The notes under the pieces: generated by a model
Seen by the model: the letters and a program-made list of their open reading frames with translations, nothing else
Database searches by the model: none
What the model was told of the DNA's origin: nothing
Program-made: the position numbers and the translations under genes
Origin: Streptomyces humi
GTDB taxonomy: Bacteria; Actinomycetota; Actinomycetes; Streptomycetales; Streptomycetaceae
Length of the DNA: 64,000 bases
Direction: 5' to 3'
Assembly (NCBI RefSeq): GCF_001005085.2
Contig: NZ_LBMU02000027.1
Location: 248,001 to 312,000, forward strand
In this document: positions 1 to 10,790 of the stretch, piece by piece
Position numbering within the stretch: position 1 is the stretch's first letter
Layout: the number at the start of each line of letters is the position of its first letter

Positions 1-32
1 GCCGCCTCGCTCACCGAAGGGAGGGCCGCCGC

Positions 33-1178
33 ATGACCCCCACCATTGACGGGGCCACGCTGCTCAACGAGGTGGAAGCCTTCCACCGCCGGTTCAACGT
101 CTTCCCCACCGAAGCCGCCTACGTCGCCGTCGCCCTGTGGGACGCGCACGCCCACCTGCTCGACTGCTTCGACTCCACCCCCCGCCTGGCCTTCCTCTCC
201 CCGGAACCGGGGTCCGGGAAGTCCCGCGCGCTGGAGATCGTGGAAACCCTCGTGCCCGCCCCGATGACGGCGGTCAACGCCTCCGCCGCCGCCCTGTTCC
301 GCTCCGTGTCCAACCCCGCCGGCCGCCCGACGATCCTGTTCGATGAGATCGACACCGTATTCGGGCCGAAAGCTGGGGAGAACGAGGAACTGCGGGGGTT
401 CCTGAACGCAGGGCACCGCCGCACCGGGGTCACCTACCGGTGTATCGGTGACGGCGGGAACCAGACCGTTCAGGCCTTCCCCTCGTACTGCGCGGTCGCC
501 GTCGCCGGACTCGGCTCGCTCCCGGACACGATCATGACCCGGTCGGTCATCATCCGGATGCGCCGGCGGGCCCGCAACGAACGCGTCGAGTCCTTCCGGG
601 CACGCGTTCACGAGGCGGAAGGGCACAAGCTGCGCGACCGGCTCGCCCAGTGGGCCGAGCACGCGCGGGGGTTCGTGATGGGCGCCTGGCCCGACATGCC
701 CGACGGGGTCACCGACCGCCCCGCGGACGTATGGGAACCCCTGCTCGCCATCGCGGACGCGGTCGGCGGCGACTGGCCGGAGCGGGCCCGCGCCGCGTGC
801 GTGACGCTGGTGACCGCGTCCAAGGCCAACGACAAAGGCAGCCTCGGTATCCGGCTGCTCGCCGACCTGCGCGACCACGTCATGACCGGCATCGACCGGC
901 TCCCGACCGTGGCCATCCTGGACCGGCTCAACGCCCTGGACGACGCGCCCTGGGCCGATCTGCACGGCAAGCCGCTCGACAACCGCCGCCTGTCGCGGAT
1001 GCTCGCCGAGTACATGACGGCGGACAACGAGCCGATCGCCTCCCGCAACATCAAGACCGCCGGGAGCGTGCTGAAGGGCTACTACGCCGCCGATCTGTGG
1101 GACGCGTGGGCCCGCTACTGCCCCCCACCCCCGGAAAGTCCGCTACCTCCGCTACCCGGCACCGAAAACGTGGCCTGA
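33..1178 (+). CDS. DUF3631-domain ATPase of integrative element
   Basis: A 381-aa P-loop ATPase. A Walker A motif, PEPGSGKS, lies at residues 57-64 and a Walker B, ILFDEID, at 101-107, followed by an arginine-rich sensor-like stretch (TRSVIIRMRRR) near 168-178. This is the pattern of the DUF3631 proteins found beside excisionase and integrase genes in Streptomyces and other actinomycete integrative elements, where they are presumed to act in replication of the excised circle as helicase/primase-like factors; the role is inferred. The ATG at 33 has a good ribosome binding site (GAAGGGAGGG). The C-terminus is proline-rich and its last codons already contain the CCGCTACC repeats described below. 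Full-length homologues often carry an N-terminal primase part, so this may be the second half of a split gene whose first half is upstream of the window. Confidence 0.75.
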   Translation: MTPTIDGATLLNEVEAFHRRFNVFPTEAAYVAVALWDAHAHLLDCFDSTPRLAFLSPEPGSGKSRALEIVETLVPAPMTAVNASAAALFRSVSNPAGRPTILFDEIDTVFGPKAGENEELRGFLNAGHRRTGVTYRCIGDGGNQTVQAFPSYCAVAVAGLGSLPDTIMTRSVIIRMRRRARNERVESFRARVHEAEGHKLRDRLAQWAEHARGFVMGAWPDMPDGVTDRPADVWEPLLAIADAVGGDWPERARAACVTLVTASKANDKGSLGIRLLADLRDHVMTGIDRLPTVAILDRLNALDDAPWADLHGKPLDNRRLSRMLAEYMTADNEPIASRNIKTAGSVLKGYYAADLWDAWARYCPPPPESPLPPLPGTENVA

Positions 1179-1304
1179 CCAGCGCCAACACGGTAGCGGC
1201 AACCACCCCGAGTTGCCGCTACCGTCCCGCTACCCATCCGCTACCGCTACCCCTTCCCGCTACCCCGAACAGGCCCCTGACCTGCGCGGTAGCGGCGGTA
1301 GCGG
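1140..1304. repeat. Ten copies of CCGCTACC / GGTAGCGG (iteron-like)
   Basis: The 8-mer CCGCTACC occurs at 1140, 1149, 1216, 1227, 1238, 1244 and 1257, and its complement GGTAGCGG at 1192, 1288 and 1297. Copies 1216, 1227 and 1238 are spaced exactly 11 bp. The cluster covers the end of the DUF3631 gene and the whole gap before the excisionase gene. Such an array in front of xis/int could bind an element-encoded replication or recombination protein; that function is inference. Confidence 0.75.
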
Positions 1305-1357
1305 AAGTAGCGCCCCTCAGAGAGCCCCCTCCCAGAGCGCCCGAGGAGTACGCCCCG

Positions 1358-1558
1358 ATGAGTACCCCTACACTCGCCCACACCCAGTTGCTGTACACCC
1401 CGGAGGAAGCAGCCAAGCTTCTCCGCTTCGGCCGCTCCACCGTCTACGAGCTGATGGCCACCGGCGACCTCAAGTACGTCAAGCGCGGACGCTCCCGCCG
1501 TATCCGTTGGGACGTCCTCGAGGCCTACGCGAACAGCCTCGAACTGCTCCCCAACTGA
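1358..1558 (+). CDS. xis: Excisionase-like helix-turn-helix protein
   Basis: A 66-aa protein with one MerR/excisionase-type winged HTH (YTPEEAAKLLRFGRSTVYELMATGDL...), then a basic wing (KRGRSRRIRW). Proteins of this size directly upstream of a tyrosine integrase normally act as recombination directionality factors, bending DNA at the attachment site to favour excision. The ATG at 1358 is chosen because homologues of this family begin just before the HTH and because GAGGAG lies about 10 bp upstream. The reading frame is open far upstream, but that part is only a shadow of the ATPase gene. The integrase begins 64 bp downstream, so the two are probably one transcript. Confidence 0.8.
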   Translation: MSTPTLAHTQLLYTPEEAAKLLRFGRSTVYELMATGDLKYVKRGRSRRIRWDVLEAYANSLELLPN

Positions 1559-1622
1559 CCAGGCCCACCCCGAAGCCGCCCCGGACACCTGCTCCGGGGC
1601 GGCTTCCCGCATGGAGGAGTGC

Positions 1623-3008
1623 ATGAGCACCCGCAAGCCGAACATGGAGTCGTCCATCTACCTGGGCAGCGACGGCTGGTGGCACGGCCGCGTGACCATG
1701 GGCGTCAAGGACGACGGCAGCCCCGACCGGCGCCACCGCCGCGCCCGAACCGAAACCGAGGTCAAGCGCAAGGTCCGCGACCTGGAAGACCTGCGCGACA
1801 AGGGACGCGCGCCCAAGGCCGGCCGCAAGCCGACCGTCGAGCAGTGGATGACCACCTACCTCACCGACATCGCGTCCCTGAAGCTCAAGCCGCGCTCCCT
1901 GGACGACTACTGGTCCAAGACCAGGAACGACATCGTGCCCGGCGTCGGAAAGCACCGCATCGACAAGCTCCAGCCCGAACACCTGGAGCGGATGTATCGC
2001 GTCATGCTCGATGAGGGGCACGCCCCCTCCCACGTCCTCAAGGTGCACCGGATCCTGTCGCGCGCCCTGAAAATCGCACTCCGTCGCCGCCTCATTGTCG
2101 AAAACGTCGCCACCCTCGTTGACCCGCCGACCGTGGACGAGACCGAGGCGAACCCATTCACGAAGGAAGAGGCAAAGGCCTTCCTGGAGGCAGCCGCGAA
2201 ACGGCCCACCTTCATGCGGTGGTGTGTCGGTGTCGGCATGGGATTCCGGCAGGGCGAAACGCTCGGGCTGCGGTGGCCGTACGTCGACTTCGAGAATGAA
2301 CTGTTCCACCCCAAGTGGCAGATACAGCGGCTCACCTGGCGCCACGGCTGCGACAACCCGCATACCTGCGGGGCCCGACTCCACCGGTTCGAGCCGTGCC
2401 CGCCGGACTGCACGACGCACAAGGGCTACAAGCGCGGATGCCCCAAGCCTTGCGTGAAGGGCTGCACGAGACACGCCAGCGTCTGCCCCGACCGGAAAGA
2501 CGGCGGACTCGTCTTCACGCGCCCTAAGACGAAGAAGAGCCAGAACCCCGTGCCCATCCCTCCCCCGTTCATCCCGTACCTGGTCGAGCACAAAGCCCAG
2601 CAGGACGCAATGCGGGCGGCGGCCGGCGAAGGGTGGGAGGAGCACCGGGTCGTCTTCTCGCGCCCTGACGGACGTCCCCTCGACCCTCACCAGGACTGGG
2701 AGGAGTTCAAAGAACTACTGCAAGAGGCCGGGATCGATGACCGCCGCCTGTACGACGGCAGCCGGCACACCGCGGGCACGATCCTGAACGAACTCGGGGT
2801 CGACATGCCCACGATCATGGAGATCCTTCGGCACACCCAGATCAGCCAGACCCGCCGCTACGTGAAGGGACGGTCCCACCTGTCGAAGGACGCGATGCGG
2901 CGCATGGGGGACCACTTCATGCCTGGCCCGGAACCGTCGACTGAGACCGCAACTGAGACCGCCGAGAGCCGTACGGCGCTCCGTCGTCGCCGGCGCCGGG
3001 TGCGCTGA
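1623..3008 (+). CDS. int: Tyrosine site-specific integrase
   Basis: A 461-aa tyrosine recombinase that would integrate and, with the excisionase, excise this element. An N-terminal SAM-like core-binding domain (about residues 65-165) precedes the catalytic domain: the first catalytic Arg is in GFRQGETLGLRW near residue 209, the second cluster in SRHTAGT, and the nucleophilic Tyr in TRRYVKG. Between the first Arg and the rest is an insertion (about 243-288) with eight cysteines and several histidines, a possible zinc-binding module seen in several Streptomyces integrases. Start chosen at 1623 because GGAGG sits 5 bp upstream; the ATG at 1611 would place that ribosome site inside the gene. The C-terminus is strongly basic. 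The gene ends just before a hairpin and the tRNA-Thr attachment site. Confidence 0.93.
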   Translation: MSTRKPNMESSIYLGSDGWWHGRVTMGVKDDGSPDRRHRRARTETEVKRKVRDLEDLRDKGRAPKAGRKPTVEQWMTTYLTDIASLKLKPRSLDDYWSKTRNDIVPGVGKHRIDKLQPEHLERMYRVMLDEGHAPSHVLKVHRILSRALKIALRRRLIVENVATLVDPPTVDETEANPFTKEEAKAFLEAAAKRPTFMRWCVGVGMGFRQGETLGLRWPYVDFENELFHPKWQIQRLTWRHGCDNPHTCGARLHRFEPCPPDCTTHKGYKRGCPKPCVKGCTRHASVCPDRKDGGLVFTRPKTKKSQNPVPIPPPFIPYLVEHKAQQDAMRAAAGEGWEEHRVVFSRPDGRPLDPHQDWEEFKELLQEAGIDDRRLYDGSRHTAGTILNELGVDMPTIMEILRHTQISQTRRYVKGRSHLSKDAMRRMGDHFMPGPEPSTETATETAESRTALRRRRRRVR

Positions 3009-3017
3009 ACAGGGAAA

Positions 3018-3046
3018 CCCCAGGTCAGAACTCATCTGGCCTGGGG
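3018..3046. terminator. Hairpin between integrase and tRNA-Thr
   Basis: An 11-bp stem with one G-T pair (3018-3028 with 3036-3046) and a 7-nt loop lies between the converging integrase and tRNA genes. It can terminate either transcript. It lies next to the presumed attachment site, so it could also come from the element. Confidence 0.6.
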
Positions 3047-3055
3047 TCTGAGCTG

Positions 3056-3129
3056 AGCCCCCTGTCGGATTCGAACCGACGACCTACGCATTACAAGTGC
3101 GTTGCTCTGGCCAGCTGAGCTAAGGAGGC
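3056..3129 (-). tRNA. tRNA-Thr (anticodon TGT)
   Basis: The reverse complement folds as a full cloverleaf: acceptor stem GCCTCCT with AGGGGGC (one T-G pair), D-arm region AGCTCAGCTGGCC, anticodon stem-loop ACGCACTTGTAATGCGT with anticodon TGT, and T-arm GTCGGTTCGAATCCGAC. The 3' end faces the integrase, the expected geometry for a tRNA used as the integration target. CCA is not encoded. Confidence 0.95.
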
Positions 3130-3343
3130 GTGCGCGCGCGTGGCGGCGATGCGCCTGTGCAGTGTACCCACGTCCCGGACGGGCCCTGTCGAAAATTTCC
3201 GCGAAGTTCACAGGCCTCCAGGTACTGACATACGGGGTGAACGCCAGGTACCGTCCTGAGCCAGTTCACTCTCGTGGACTACACCACCTTCCTACAACGG
3301 ATCGTCCGGCACGTTCCTGCCGGTAGAAGGGGGCCTCTGAGCC

Positions 3344-4480
<1,137 letters not shown>

Positions 4481-4532
4481 GCGCCCGTCCCGGTGACAAA
4501 CCTCTGACCAGGGTGAATCTACCCAGGTTGAC

Positions 4533-4568
4533 GGAAAGGGCCCCGCAGCCTGCTGCGGGGCCCTTTCC
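4533..4568 (+). terminator. Terminator of msiK
   Basis: A perfect 16-bp stem (4533-4548 with 4553-4568) around the 4-nt loop CCTG, about 50 bp after the msiK stop. Confidence 0.9.
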
Positions 4569-4706
4569 ATTGCCCGAATTACCCCGGCAAGCGGGTGGTT
4601 TTCGAGCAGTGTGCGTCAACCCCCTACCCAGAACAAGGCCCTTCTCCATCCCCCGAACCGGTGACTAAATGTCGCCAAATCATTACCGCACGCTACCCTC
4701 ACACGC

Positions 4707-5168
4707 GTGAAGCACTCCACCACCCCTCAGACGCGACGTGGCCACCGGGGCGGCCCTGCCCGCCGGATCGGCCGCACACTCGCCCTCGTCCTCCCCGTCG
4801 TCCTGGTGCTCTCCGGGACCCTCGCCGTCACCCGCGTCAACTGGACGGGGAGCCCGCGGAACTCGGTGCTCACCGCGACCGACGTGACCGACGCGAAAGT
4901 GTCCCGCAAGGCCACCGTCCAGGCCCCGCAGGACGTGCTGCGCGACCAGCTGATGACCGAGCTCCAGGACAAGAACCCCGGCCAGGTCCTGACCCACCTC
5001 CAGCAGGCGGTCAACGGCCATCCGTCGCTCGCCGAGCACTGCTCGTCCATCGCCCGCGCGCTGGGCCGCGCCGCCGTGCGCATCTACGGCGCCTCGCGCG
5101 CCCAGGGGTACGCCCGCCCGGTGTGCGACACGTCGTTCGCGTCCGGTGTCCTGGCCGCGCACAGCTGA
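4707..5168 (+). CDS. Conserved hypothetical secreted or membrane-anchored protein
   Basis: A 153-aa protein of unknown function. A basic N-terminus (RRGHRGGPARR) is followed by one hydrophobic segment at about 23-42 that could be a signal anchor; the rest should lie outside the membrane. The C-terminal half (from about residue 70) is helical, with a motif HPSLAEHCSSIARALGRAA, an RIYG/ARPVCDTSFASGV ending and two cysteines. It lies between msiK and a nucleotidyltransferase gene and has its own promoter region in the 140-bp gap after the msiK terminator. No catalytic motif is seen. Confidence 0.7.
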   Translation: MKHSTTPQTRRGHRGGPARRIGRTLALVLPVVLVLSGTLAVTRVNWTGSPRNSVLTATDVTDAKVSRKATVQAPQDVLRDQLMTELQDKNPGQVLTHLQQAVNGHPSLAEHCSSIARALGRAAVRIYGASRAQGYARPVCDTSFASGVLAAHS

Positions 5169-5255
5169 ACGCCGACGGGAGAGCAGGTAACAGCTCCTCA
5201 AGAGGTCCCCGGGCGGCGGGCAGCCGCACCGGGGGCGCGTCGTACAGTTCGGGGC

Positions 5256-5987
5256 ATGACCCATCCGAACGCCGCGTTGCGCCCCACTCAAGCCGTGGTC
5301 CTGGCCGGTGGCCAGGGCTCACGGCTTCGCCCGTACACCGACGACCGGCCCAAGCCGATGGTCGAGATCCCCGGTACGGGCACGCCGATCATCGGCCACC
5401 AGCTGACGTGGCTCGCCGAGGAGGGCGTCACGGACGTGGTGGTCTCCTGCGGCCATCTCGCCGACGTTCTACAGAAGTGGCTGGCGACGGCCGACCTGCC
5501 GCTCTCCGTCACCACGGTGGTGGAGAACGAGCCGCTGGGCCGCGGCGGCGGCCTCAAGTACGCCGCCGAGCACCTGCCCCACCCCGACCGGCCCTGGTAC
5601 GCCACGAACGGTGACATCTGGACGCGGTTCTCGCTCCGTGACATGGCCGACTTCCACACGGAGCGGGACGCGGTGGCGACACTGGCGCTCGCCCGGCCGC
5701 GGATCCCCTGGGGCGCGGTGAAGACGGACGGCTTCGGGCACATCACCGACTTCATCGAGGCACCACCGTCGACGTTCGAGATCAACGCGGGTGTGTACGT
5801 GTTCTCCCCCGCGTTCGCCGGGATGCTGCCGGAGCGGGGGGATCACGAGCGGACCACGTTCCCGCACCTGGCGCGCAGCCGGCAGCTGGCCGGGTTCCCG
5901 ATTCCGCAGGGGGCGTACTGGCGGGCCATCGACACGGCGAAGGACCTGACGGAGGCGGCGAAGGAGCTGTCCGCGCTGGGGCGGTAG
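5256..5987 (+). CDS. Sugar-nucleotide transferase (NTP_transferase family)
   Basis: A 243-aa nucleotidyltransferase of the family that joins NTP and sugar 1-phosphate to give an NDP-sugar. The N-terminal signature AGGQGSRLRPYTDDRPKPM (about residues 14-32) is the nucleotide-binding loop with the catalytic Arg and Lys; a second motif, YATNGDIWTRF (about 113), supplies the metal-binding Asp; EINAGVYVFSP follows near 172. It lacks the C-terminal beta-helix of full GlmU/GlgC proteins, like short mannose-1-phosphate guanylyltransferases. The sugar substrate cannot be told from sequence. The stop codon lies inside the first unit of an eight-copy 16-bp repeat. Confidence 0.85.
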   Translation: MTHPNAALRPTQAVVLAGGQGSRLRPYTDDRPKPMVEIPGTGTPIIGHQLTWLAEEGVTDVVVSCGHLADVLQKWLATADLPLSVTTVVENEPLGRGGGLKYAAEHLPHPDRPWYATNGDIWTRFSLRDMADFHTERDAVATLALARPRIPWGAVKTDGFGHITDFIEAPPSTFEINAGVYVFSPAFAGMLPERGDHERTTFPHLARSRQLAGFPIPQGAYWRAIDTAKDLTEAAKELSALGR

Positions 5988-6110
5988 GCCGCGGAGGCGG
6001 TAGGCCGCGGAGGCGGTAGGCCGCGGAGGCGGTAGGCCGCGGAGGCGGTAGGCCGCGGAGGCGGTAGGCCGCGGAGGCGGTAGGCCGCGGAGGCGGTAGG
6101 CCGCGGGGGC
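5983..6110. repeat. 16-bp tandem repeat, eight copies, beginning on a stop codon
   Basis: Unit GGTAGGCCGCGGAGGC is repeated head to tail from 5983, eight times, with a single A-to-G change in the last copy. The first unit contains the TAG stop (5985-5987) of the upstream nucleotidyltransferase. Near-identity of the units points to recent slippage or unequal exchange; copy number should differ between strains. Confidence 0.95.
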
Positions 6111-6143
6111 GGTTTCGGTCGTTCGCCGGCTGCGGGTGCGTGG

Positions 6144-6250
6144 GGGCTTGTCGCGCAGTTCCCCGCGCCCCTATGGGGGCGCTTGCAGCGGGCCCGGAGG
6201 GCTTGTCGCGCGGTTCCCCGCGGCCCTGGAGGGGCGCTTGCAGCAAGCCC
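6144..6250. repeat. Two copies of the dispersed CGCGCAGTTCCCCGCGCCCCT-type repeat
   Basis: Two imperfect copies of a GC-rich element (core TTCCCCGCG followed by a short inverted CCCCT...AGGGG/GGGGGC hairpin and GCTTGCAGC) stand in tandem about 60 bp apart. Further copies are at 10.75, 43.6, 43.7, 43.8 and, degenerate, 58.8 kb. This is a common intergenic repeat in Streptomyces genomes; its function is unknown. Confidence 0.75.
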
Positions 6251-6270
6251 GGAGGGCGGTGGGTGCGTAT

Positions 6271-6308
6271 CAAGGAGCCCCGTACCTCTCGTGGTACGGG
6301 GCTCCTTG
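6271..6308 (-). terminator. Terminator of the DoxX gene
   Basis: A perfect 15-bp stem (6271-6285 with 6294-6308) around an 8-nt loop, 14 bp beyond the stop codon of the DoxX-family gene on the minus strand. Confidence 0.88.
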
Positions 6309-6322
6309 CTCTGCCGGCCTTG

Positions 6323-8008
6323 CTAGCCCAGTAGGCCGCCCACCAGGCCCGGCTGGCCGGAGGAGGACGTGCCGCCGCCGGTGCTGGTGCCGGTGGAGCC
6401 GCCCGCGCCTCCGGAGGAGGACGTGCCGCCGGTCGCGGTGCCGCCCGAGGTCGGGCCCGCGGTGGTCGGCGCCGGGGCGGTGTGCCGGGGCGGCGCCTGA
6501 CCCGTCGTGCCCTGGGTCTGGCTGGGGGTCGTGGTGGTCGTACCCGTGCTGCGGGTGGCGCCCGGGGTGGTCGCCGCCTGCGACGGACTGGCGGAGGCAC
6601 CCTGGGAGGGCGCCCTGGACGCCGGCGGGCTGACCTCCCGGCGCTTCGTCGGCTCGCCCGGCAGCGGGGAACCGGGCAGGTTGTTGCGGGGGGCCTCGCC
6701 GGGACCGGGGACGACCACGCGGCTGGAGTCGCGGACCGCGCCGCCGAGCAGGGACCCGATGAGAAGCGTGAGGCCGATGGTGATGGCCGTGACCAGCGCG
6801 CCCCGGCGGAGCACGAAGGCGCGCAGGTCCCAGATGTCGGAGTGGGGGCCGAGGCGCCGCCAGGCGCTGCCCGCGAGGCGGCCGTCCACCGAGTAGACCG
6901 GGGCGCCGGCGATGATCAGCGGCGACCAGGCGGCGAGGTAGATGATGTCGGGGGCGTCGTACGCGGGAACGGTCTTCCAGCTGACGGTGACGATGAGCGC
7001 GGCGGAGAGCAGCGCGCCGCCGACCGCGGCGACCCGCTGCCAGCAGCCGAGGACGGTCAGCACGCCGACGATCACCTGGAGGAAGGCGATGACCAGGCCG
7101 GAGCCGACCGGGTGCTGGAGGGCGAACTGCCGCAGTGGCTCGGCGACTTCCCACGGGTGCAGGGTGTTGAGCCACTTGACCATGGAGCCGCGCTTGCCGC
7201 CGTCGAAGTAGACGGGGTCGCACAGCTTGCCCATGCCGGCGTAGATGGAGATGAAGCCGAGGAAGATCCGGAGCGGGAGCAGGACGACGCCGAGGTTCAT
7301 CCGGCGGCCGGGGTAGTACGCGTGCCGGGCCGGATCGCCGTCGCCGGACCGCCGGCTCGACAGCGGTTCGCCGAAGTCCTCGAACCGGTCGTCGTCGTAG
7401 CCCTGTTGGTTGTAGCCCTGTTCGCCGTAGCCCGGTCCGCCGTAGCCGGGCTCGTCGTAGGCGCTGCCGACCGTCGGCATGTCGGGGAGCAGCCGGTTCT
7501 CACCGGAGACCGGGGAGCGCGGGTGGCCGACCAGCGGCGTCTCGACGGTCTGGTCGAGTGCGCCGTAGCCGTCGCCGACCCGCGGGATGACCTGGGTGCC
7601 GCCGCCCGGTTCGAGGTGTTCCTCGGCGTGCCGGACGCTGCCGCCCCGGACGGCCTGGAGCAGCCGGTGGGCGCCGGTGTCGTCGGGCGCGGACTTGCCG
7701 CTCCAGACGACGGGGCGGCGCCGGCCGGGTGCCGCCCCCGCTCTGCCCGCCTGGCCGGCGACCGGGATGCGCGCGGTGTCCTCGGTGGCGCTCAGGTGCC
7801 GTGCGACCCGGGGGGATTGGGTACGCCGTGTCGATACGCCCAGCTGCACGCGGAAACTCGCGTGGTTGACGATGACCTGCGCCGGATCGCTCGGCACCTT
7901 CACCATGCTCAGCGCGGGAGCGTCGTCGGGCCCGGAAGCGAATCCGGAGCGGAATCCCGGCGAGCGGTCCCCCGTGGGTGTGCGGGGTGTTCTGGTGTCC
8001 ACACTCAT
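6323..8008 (-). CDS. DoxX-family membrane protein with long extensions
   Basis: A 561-aa protein in three parts. Residues 1 to about 245 are polar and low complexity, with a Gly/Tyr/Gln-rich stretch of short repeats (GYGGPGYGEQGYNQQGYDD) near 195. A DoxX domain of about four membrane segments follows (about 250-420), including GFISIYAGMGKL and GVLTVLGCWQRVAAVGGALL. From about 425 the tail is Ser/Thr/Gly/Pro-rich, apparently disordered. DoxX proteins form membrane redox or respiratory complexes in other bacteria, but the role in Streptomyces is not known to me. The ATG at 8008 starts MSVDTRTPRTPTGDRSPGF. It stands upstream of a strong terminator and downstream of rlmB on the same strand, separated by repeats. 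Confidence 0.85.
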   Translation of the reverse strand: MSVDTRTPRTPTGDRSPGFRSGFASGPDDAPALSMVKVPSDPAQVIVNHASFRVQLGVSTRRTQSPRVARHLSATEDTARIPVAGQAGRAGAAPGRRRPVVWSGKSAPDDTGAHRLLQAVRGGSVRHAEEHLEPGGGTQVIPRVGDGYGALDQTVETPLVGHPRSPVSGENRLLPDMPTVGSAYDEPGYGGPGYGEQGYNQQGYDDDRFEDFGEPLSSRRSGDGDPARHAYYPGRRMNLGVVLLPLRIFLGFISIYAGMGKLCDPVYFDGGKRGSMVKWLNTLHPWEVAEPLRQFALQHPVGSGLVIAFLQVIVGVLTVLGCWQRVAAVGGALLSAALIVTVSWKTVPAYDAPDIIYLAAWSPLIIAGAPVYSVDGRLAGSAWRRLGPHSDIWDLRAFVLRRGALVTAITIGLTLLIGSLLGGAVRDSSRVVVPGPGEAPRNNLPGSPLPGEPTKRREVSPPASRAPSQGASASPSQAATTPGATRSTGTTTTTPSQTQGTTGQAPPRHTAPAPTTAGPTSGGTATGGTSSSGGAGGSTGTSTGGGTSSSGQPGLVGGLLG

Positions 8009-8121
8009 CTAACCGAGTGACGTGGAGTTAGGACACTGCTTTGACCGGCCGGATGTGTCCGGACCCCGTCAAGGATGTCCTGGACGCCGGAATTACCCCG
8101 CACGGGTGAGGTTACGGACGT

Positions 8122-8253
8122 TTGTTCAGCTCCGGCGGCGAGCCGCCTGACACCGCCGTCAGCCCCGCCGCCGTGCCGTCCGGTACCGCCGTCAGCTACG
8201 GCGGCGAGCCGTCCGGTACCGCCGTCAGCTCCGCTGGCGAGCCGCCTCGTACA
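8122..8253. repeat. 33-bp tandem repeat over the 3' end of rlmB
   Basis: Four imperfect 33-bp units start at 8122, 8155, 8188 and 8221, each containing a version of GCCGTCAGCTCCGCTGGCGA. The unit at 8221-8253 contains the rlmB stop codon (8225-8227) and its last nine codons, so the other units look like duplications of the gene's own 3' end into the intergenic space. Confidence 0.85.
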
Positions 8254-9166
8254 GCACGATGCCCGCCGCCACGCCCGCGTTCAGCGACTCCGCGCCGCCC
8301 GGCATCGGGATCCGGACCCGGTAGTCGCAGGTCTCGCCGACCAGCCGGGACAGGCCCTTGCCCTCGCTGCCCACGACGATGACGACCGGGCCGGACAGCG
8401 CCTCCAGGTCACCGACCTCGTGCTCGCCGTCGGCGGCGAGGCCGACGATCGCGATCCCGGCCTTCTTGTACGCCTCCAGCGCCCGGGTCAGGTTCGTGGC
8501 ACGGGCGACGGGGGTGCGGGCCGCCGTACCGGCCGACGTCTTCCAGGCACCCGCCGTCATACCGGCCGCGCGCCGCTCGGGCACGACCACGCCGTGGCCG
8601 CCGAAGGCGGAGACCGAACGGACGACCGCGCCGAGGTTGCGGGGGTCGGTGACCCCGTCCAGGGCGACGATCAGCGGGTCCTCGCCCTCGTCGGCCGCGG
8701 CGTGCGCCAGGTCCTCGGGGTGCGCGTACTCGTACGGCGGGACCTGGAGGACCAGACCCTGGTGGTTGAGGCCGTTGGTCATGCGGTCCAGCTCGGGGCG
8801 CGGGGCCTCCATGAGGTTGATGCCACCGCGCTCGGCGGCGAGCTGGAGGGCCTCGCGGACCCGCTCGTCGTTGTCGATGAACTGCTGGACGTAGAGGGTG
8901 GAGGCGGGCACGCCCTCGCGCAGCGCCTCGACGACCGGGTTGCGGCCCACGACCATCTCGGACGTGCCCCTGCCGCCCCGGCCGCGCGCCACCGGACGGC
9001 GCTGGGTCTGCTTGGCCTTGGCGGTGGCGATGCGGTTCTTCTTGTGGCCCTTGCGCATCTCGGCGGGCGGGGTCGGGCCCTTGCCCTCCAGGCCTCGGCG
9101 CCGCTGGCCGCCACTGCCGACCTGCGCGCCCTTCTTGCCGGACATGCGGCGGTTGTTGGCTGCCAT
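8225..9166 (-). CDS. rlmB: 23S rRNA 2'-O-methyltransferase (RlmB/TrmH family)
   Basis: A 313-aa SPOUT methyltransferase that should 2'-O-methylate a guanosine of 23S rRNA with S-adenosylmethionine. Residues 1-70 are a basic Gly/Arg/Lys-rich leader typical of actinobacterial members. The substrate-binding domain follows ([14 protein letters not shown] near 72). The SPOUT knot region has [25 protein letters not shown] (about 170), [12 protein letters not shown] (about 264) and the C-terminal [14 protein letters not shown], which together form the AdoMet pocket. It lies just downstream of cysS on the same strand, an arrangement conserved in actinobacteria; the 109-bp gap suggests one operon. Confidence 0.93.
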   Translation of the reverse strand: MAANNRRMSGKKGAQVGSGGQRRRGLEGKGPTPPAEMRKGHKKNRIATAKAKQTQRRPVARGRGGRGTSEMVVGRNPVVEALREGVPASTLYVQQFIDNDERVREALQLAAERGGINLMEAPRPELDRMTNGLNHQGLVLQVPPYEYAHPEDLAHAAADEGEDPLIVALDGVTDPRNLGAVVRSVSAFGGHGVVVPERRAAGMTAGAWKTSAGTAARTPVARATNLTRALEAYKKAGIAIVGLAADGEHEVGDLEALSGPVVIVVGSEGKGLSRLVGETCDYRVRIPMPGGAESLNAGVAAGIVLYEAARQRS

Positions 9167-9275
9167 GAGTTACCCGTCTCCGTGAGCTTCGTTTCGTACG
9201 TACGTCTTATGCAGTGTGCCGCCCGGGGGGCCGGGCGGCACAGTTGATCTTCAACGACCGGCGATCGACCGACGG

Positions 9276-10673
<1,398 letters not shown>

Positions 10674-10734
10674 GGGACCTAGGGTAGTGGGCCGAGGGTG
10701 GTGCGCGGCACCGGTGTGTGAAGCGCCGTCGCCC

Positions 10735-10785
10735 CGTATGGGTGCGCTGTGGCTCGTCGCGCGGTTCCCCGCGCCCCTAAAGGAA
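10735..10785. repeat. Dispersed GC-rich Streptomyces repeat copy
   Basis: The sequence around 10754-10783 reads TCGCGCGGTTCCCCGCGCCCCT, the same core as the copies at 6.1 and 43.6-43.8 kb. It fills most of the gap between cysS and ispF, without a strong terminator hairpin. Confidence 0.7.
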
Positions 10786-10790
10786 TCCGG

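Larger units (their letters stand above)
1..3100 (+). mobile_element. Right end of an integrative element in tRNA-Thr (partial)
   Basis: An ATPase of the kind used by actinomycete integrative elements, an excisionase-like HTH protein and a tyrosine integrase follow each other on the plus strand, and the integrase stops about 50 bp from the 3' end of a tRNA-Thr gene. This is the usual arrangement of AICE-type elements that recombine into the 3' end of a tRNA. The boundary inside the tRNA is only approximate, because the other attachment site lies left of the window and cannot be compared. The element content upstream of position 33 is not visible. Confidence 0.75.

Noticed and set aside
5983..6110. 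Possible CRISPR array
   Set aside because: The repeats are contiguous with no spacers between them and there are no cas genes in the window.
6482..8020. 512-aa plus-strand open frame opposite the DoxX gene
   Set aside because: Shadow of the DoxX-family gene; no domain, no ribosome site.
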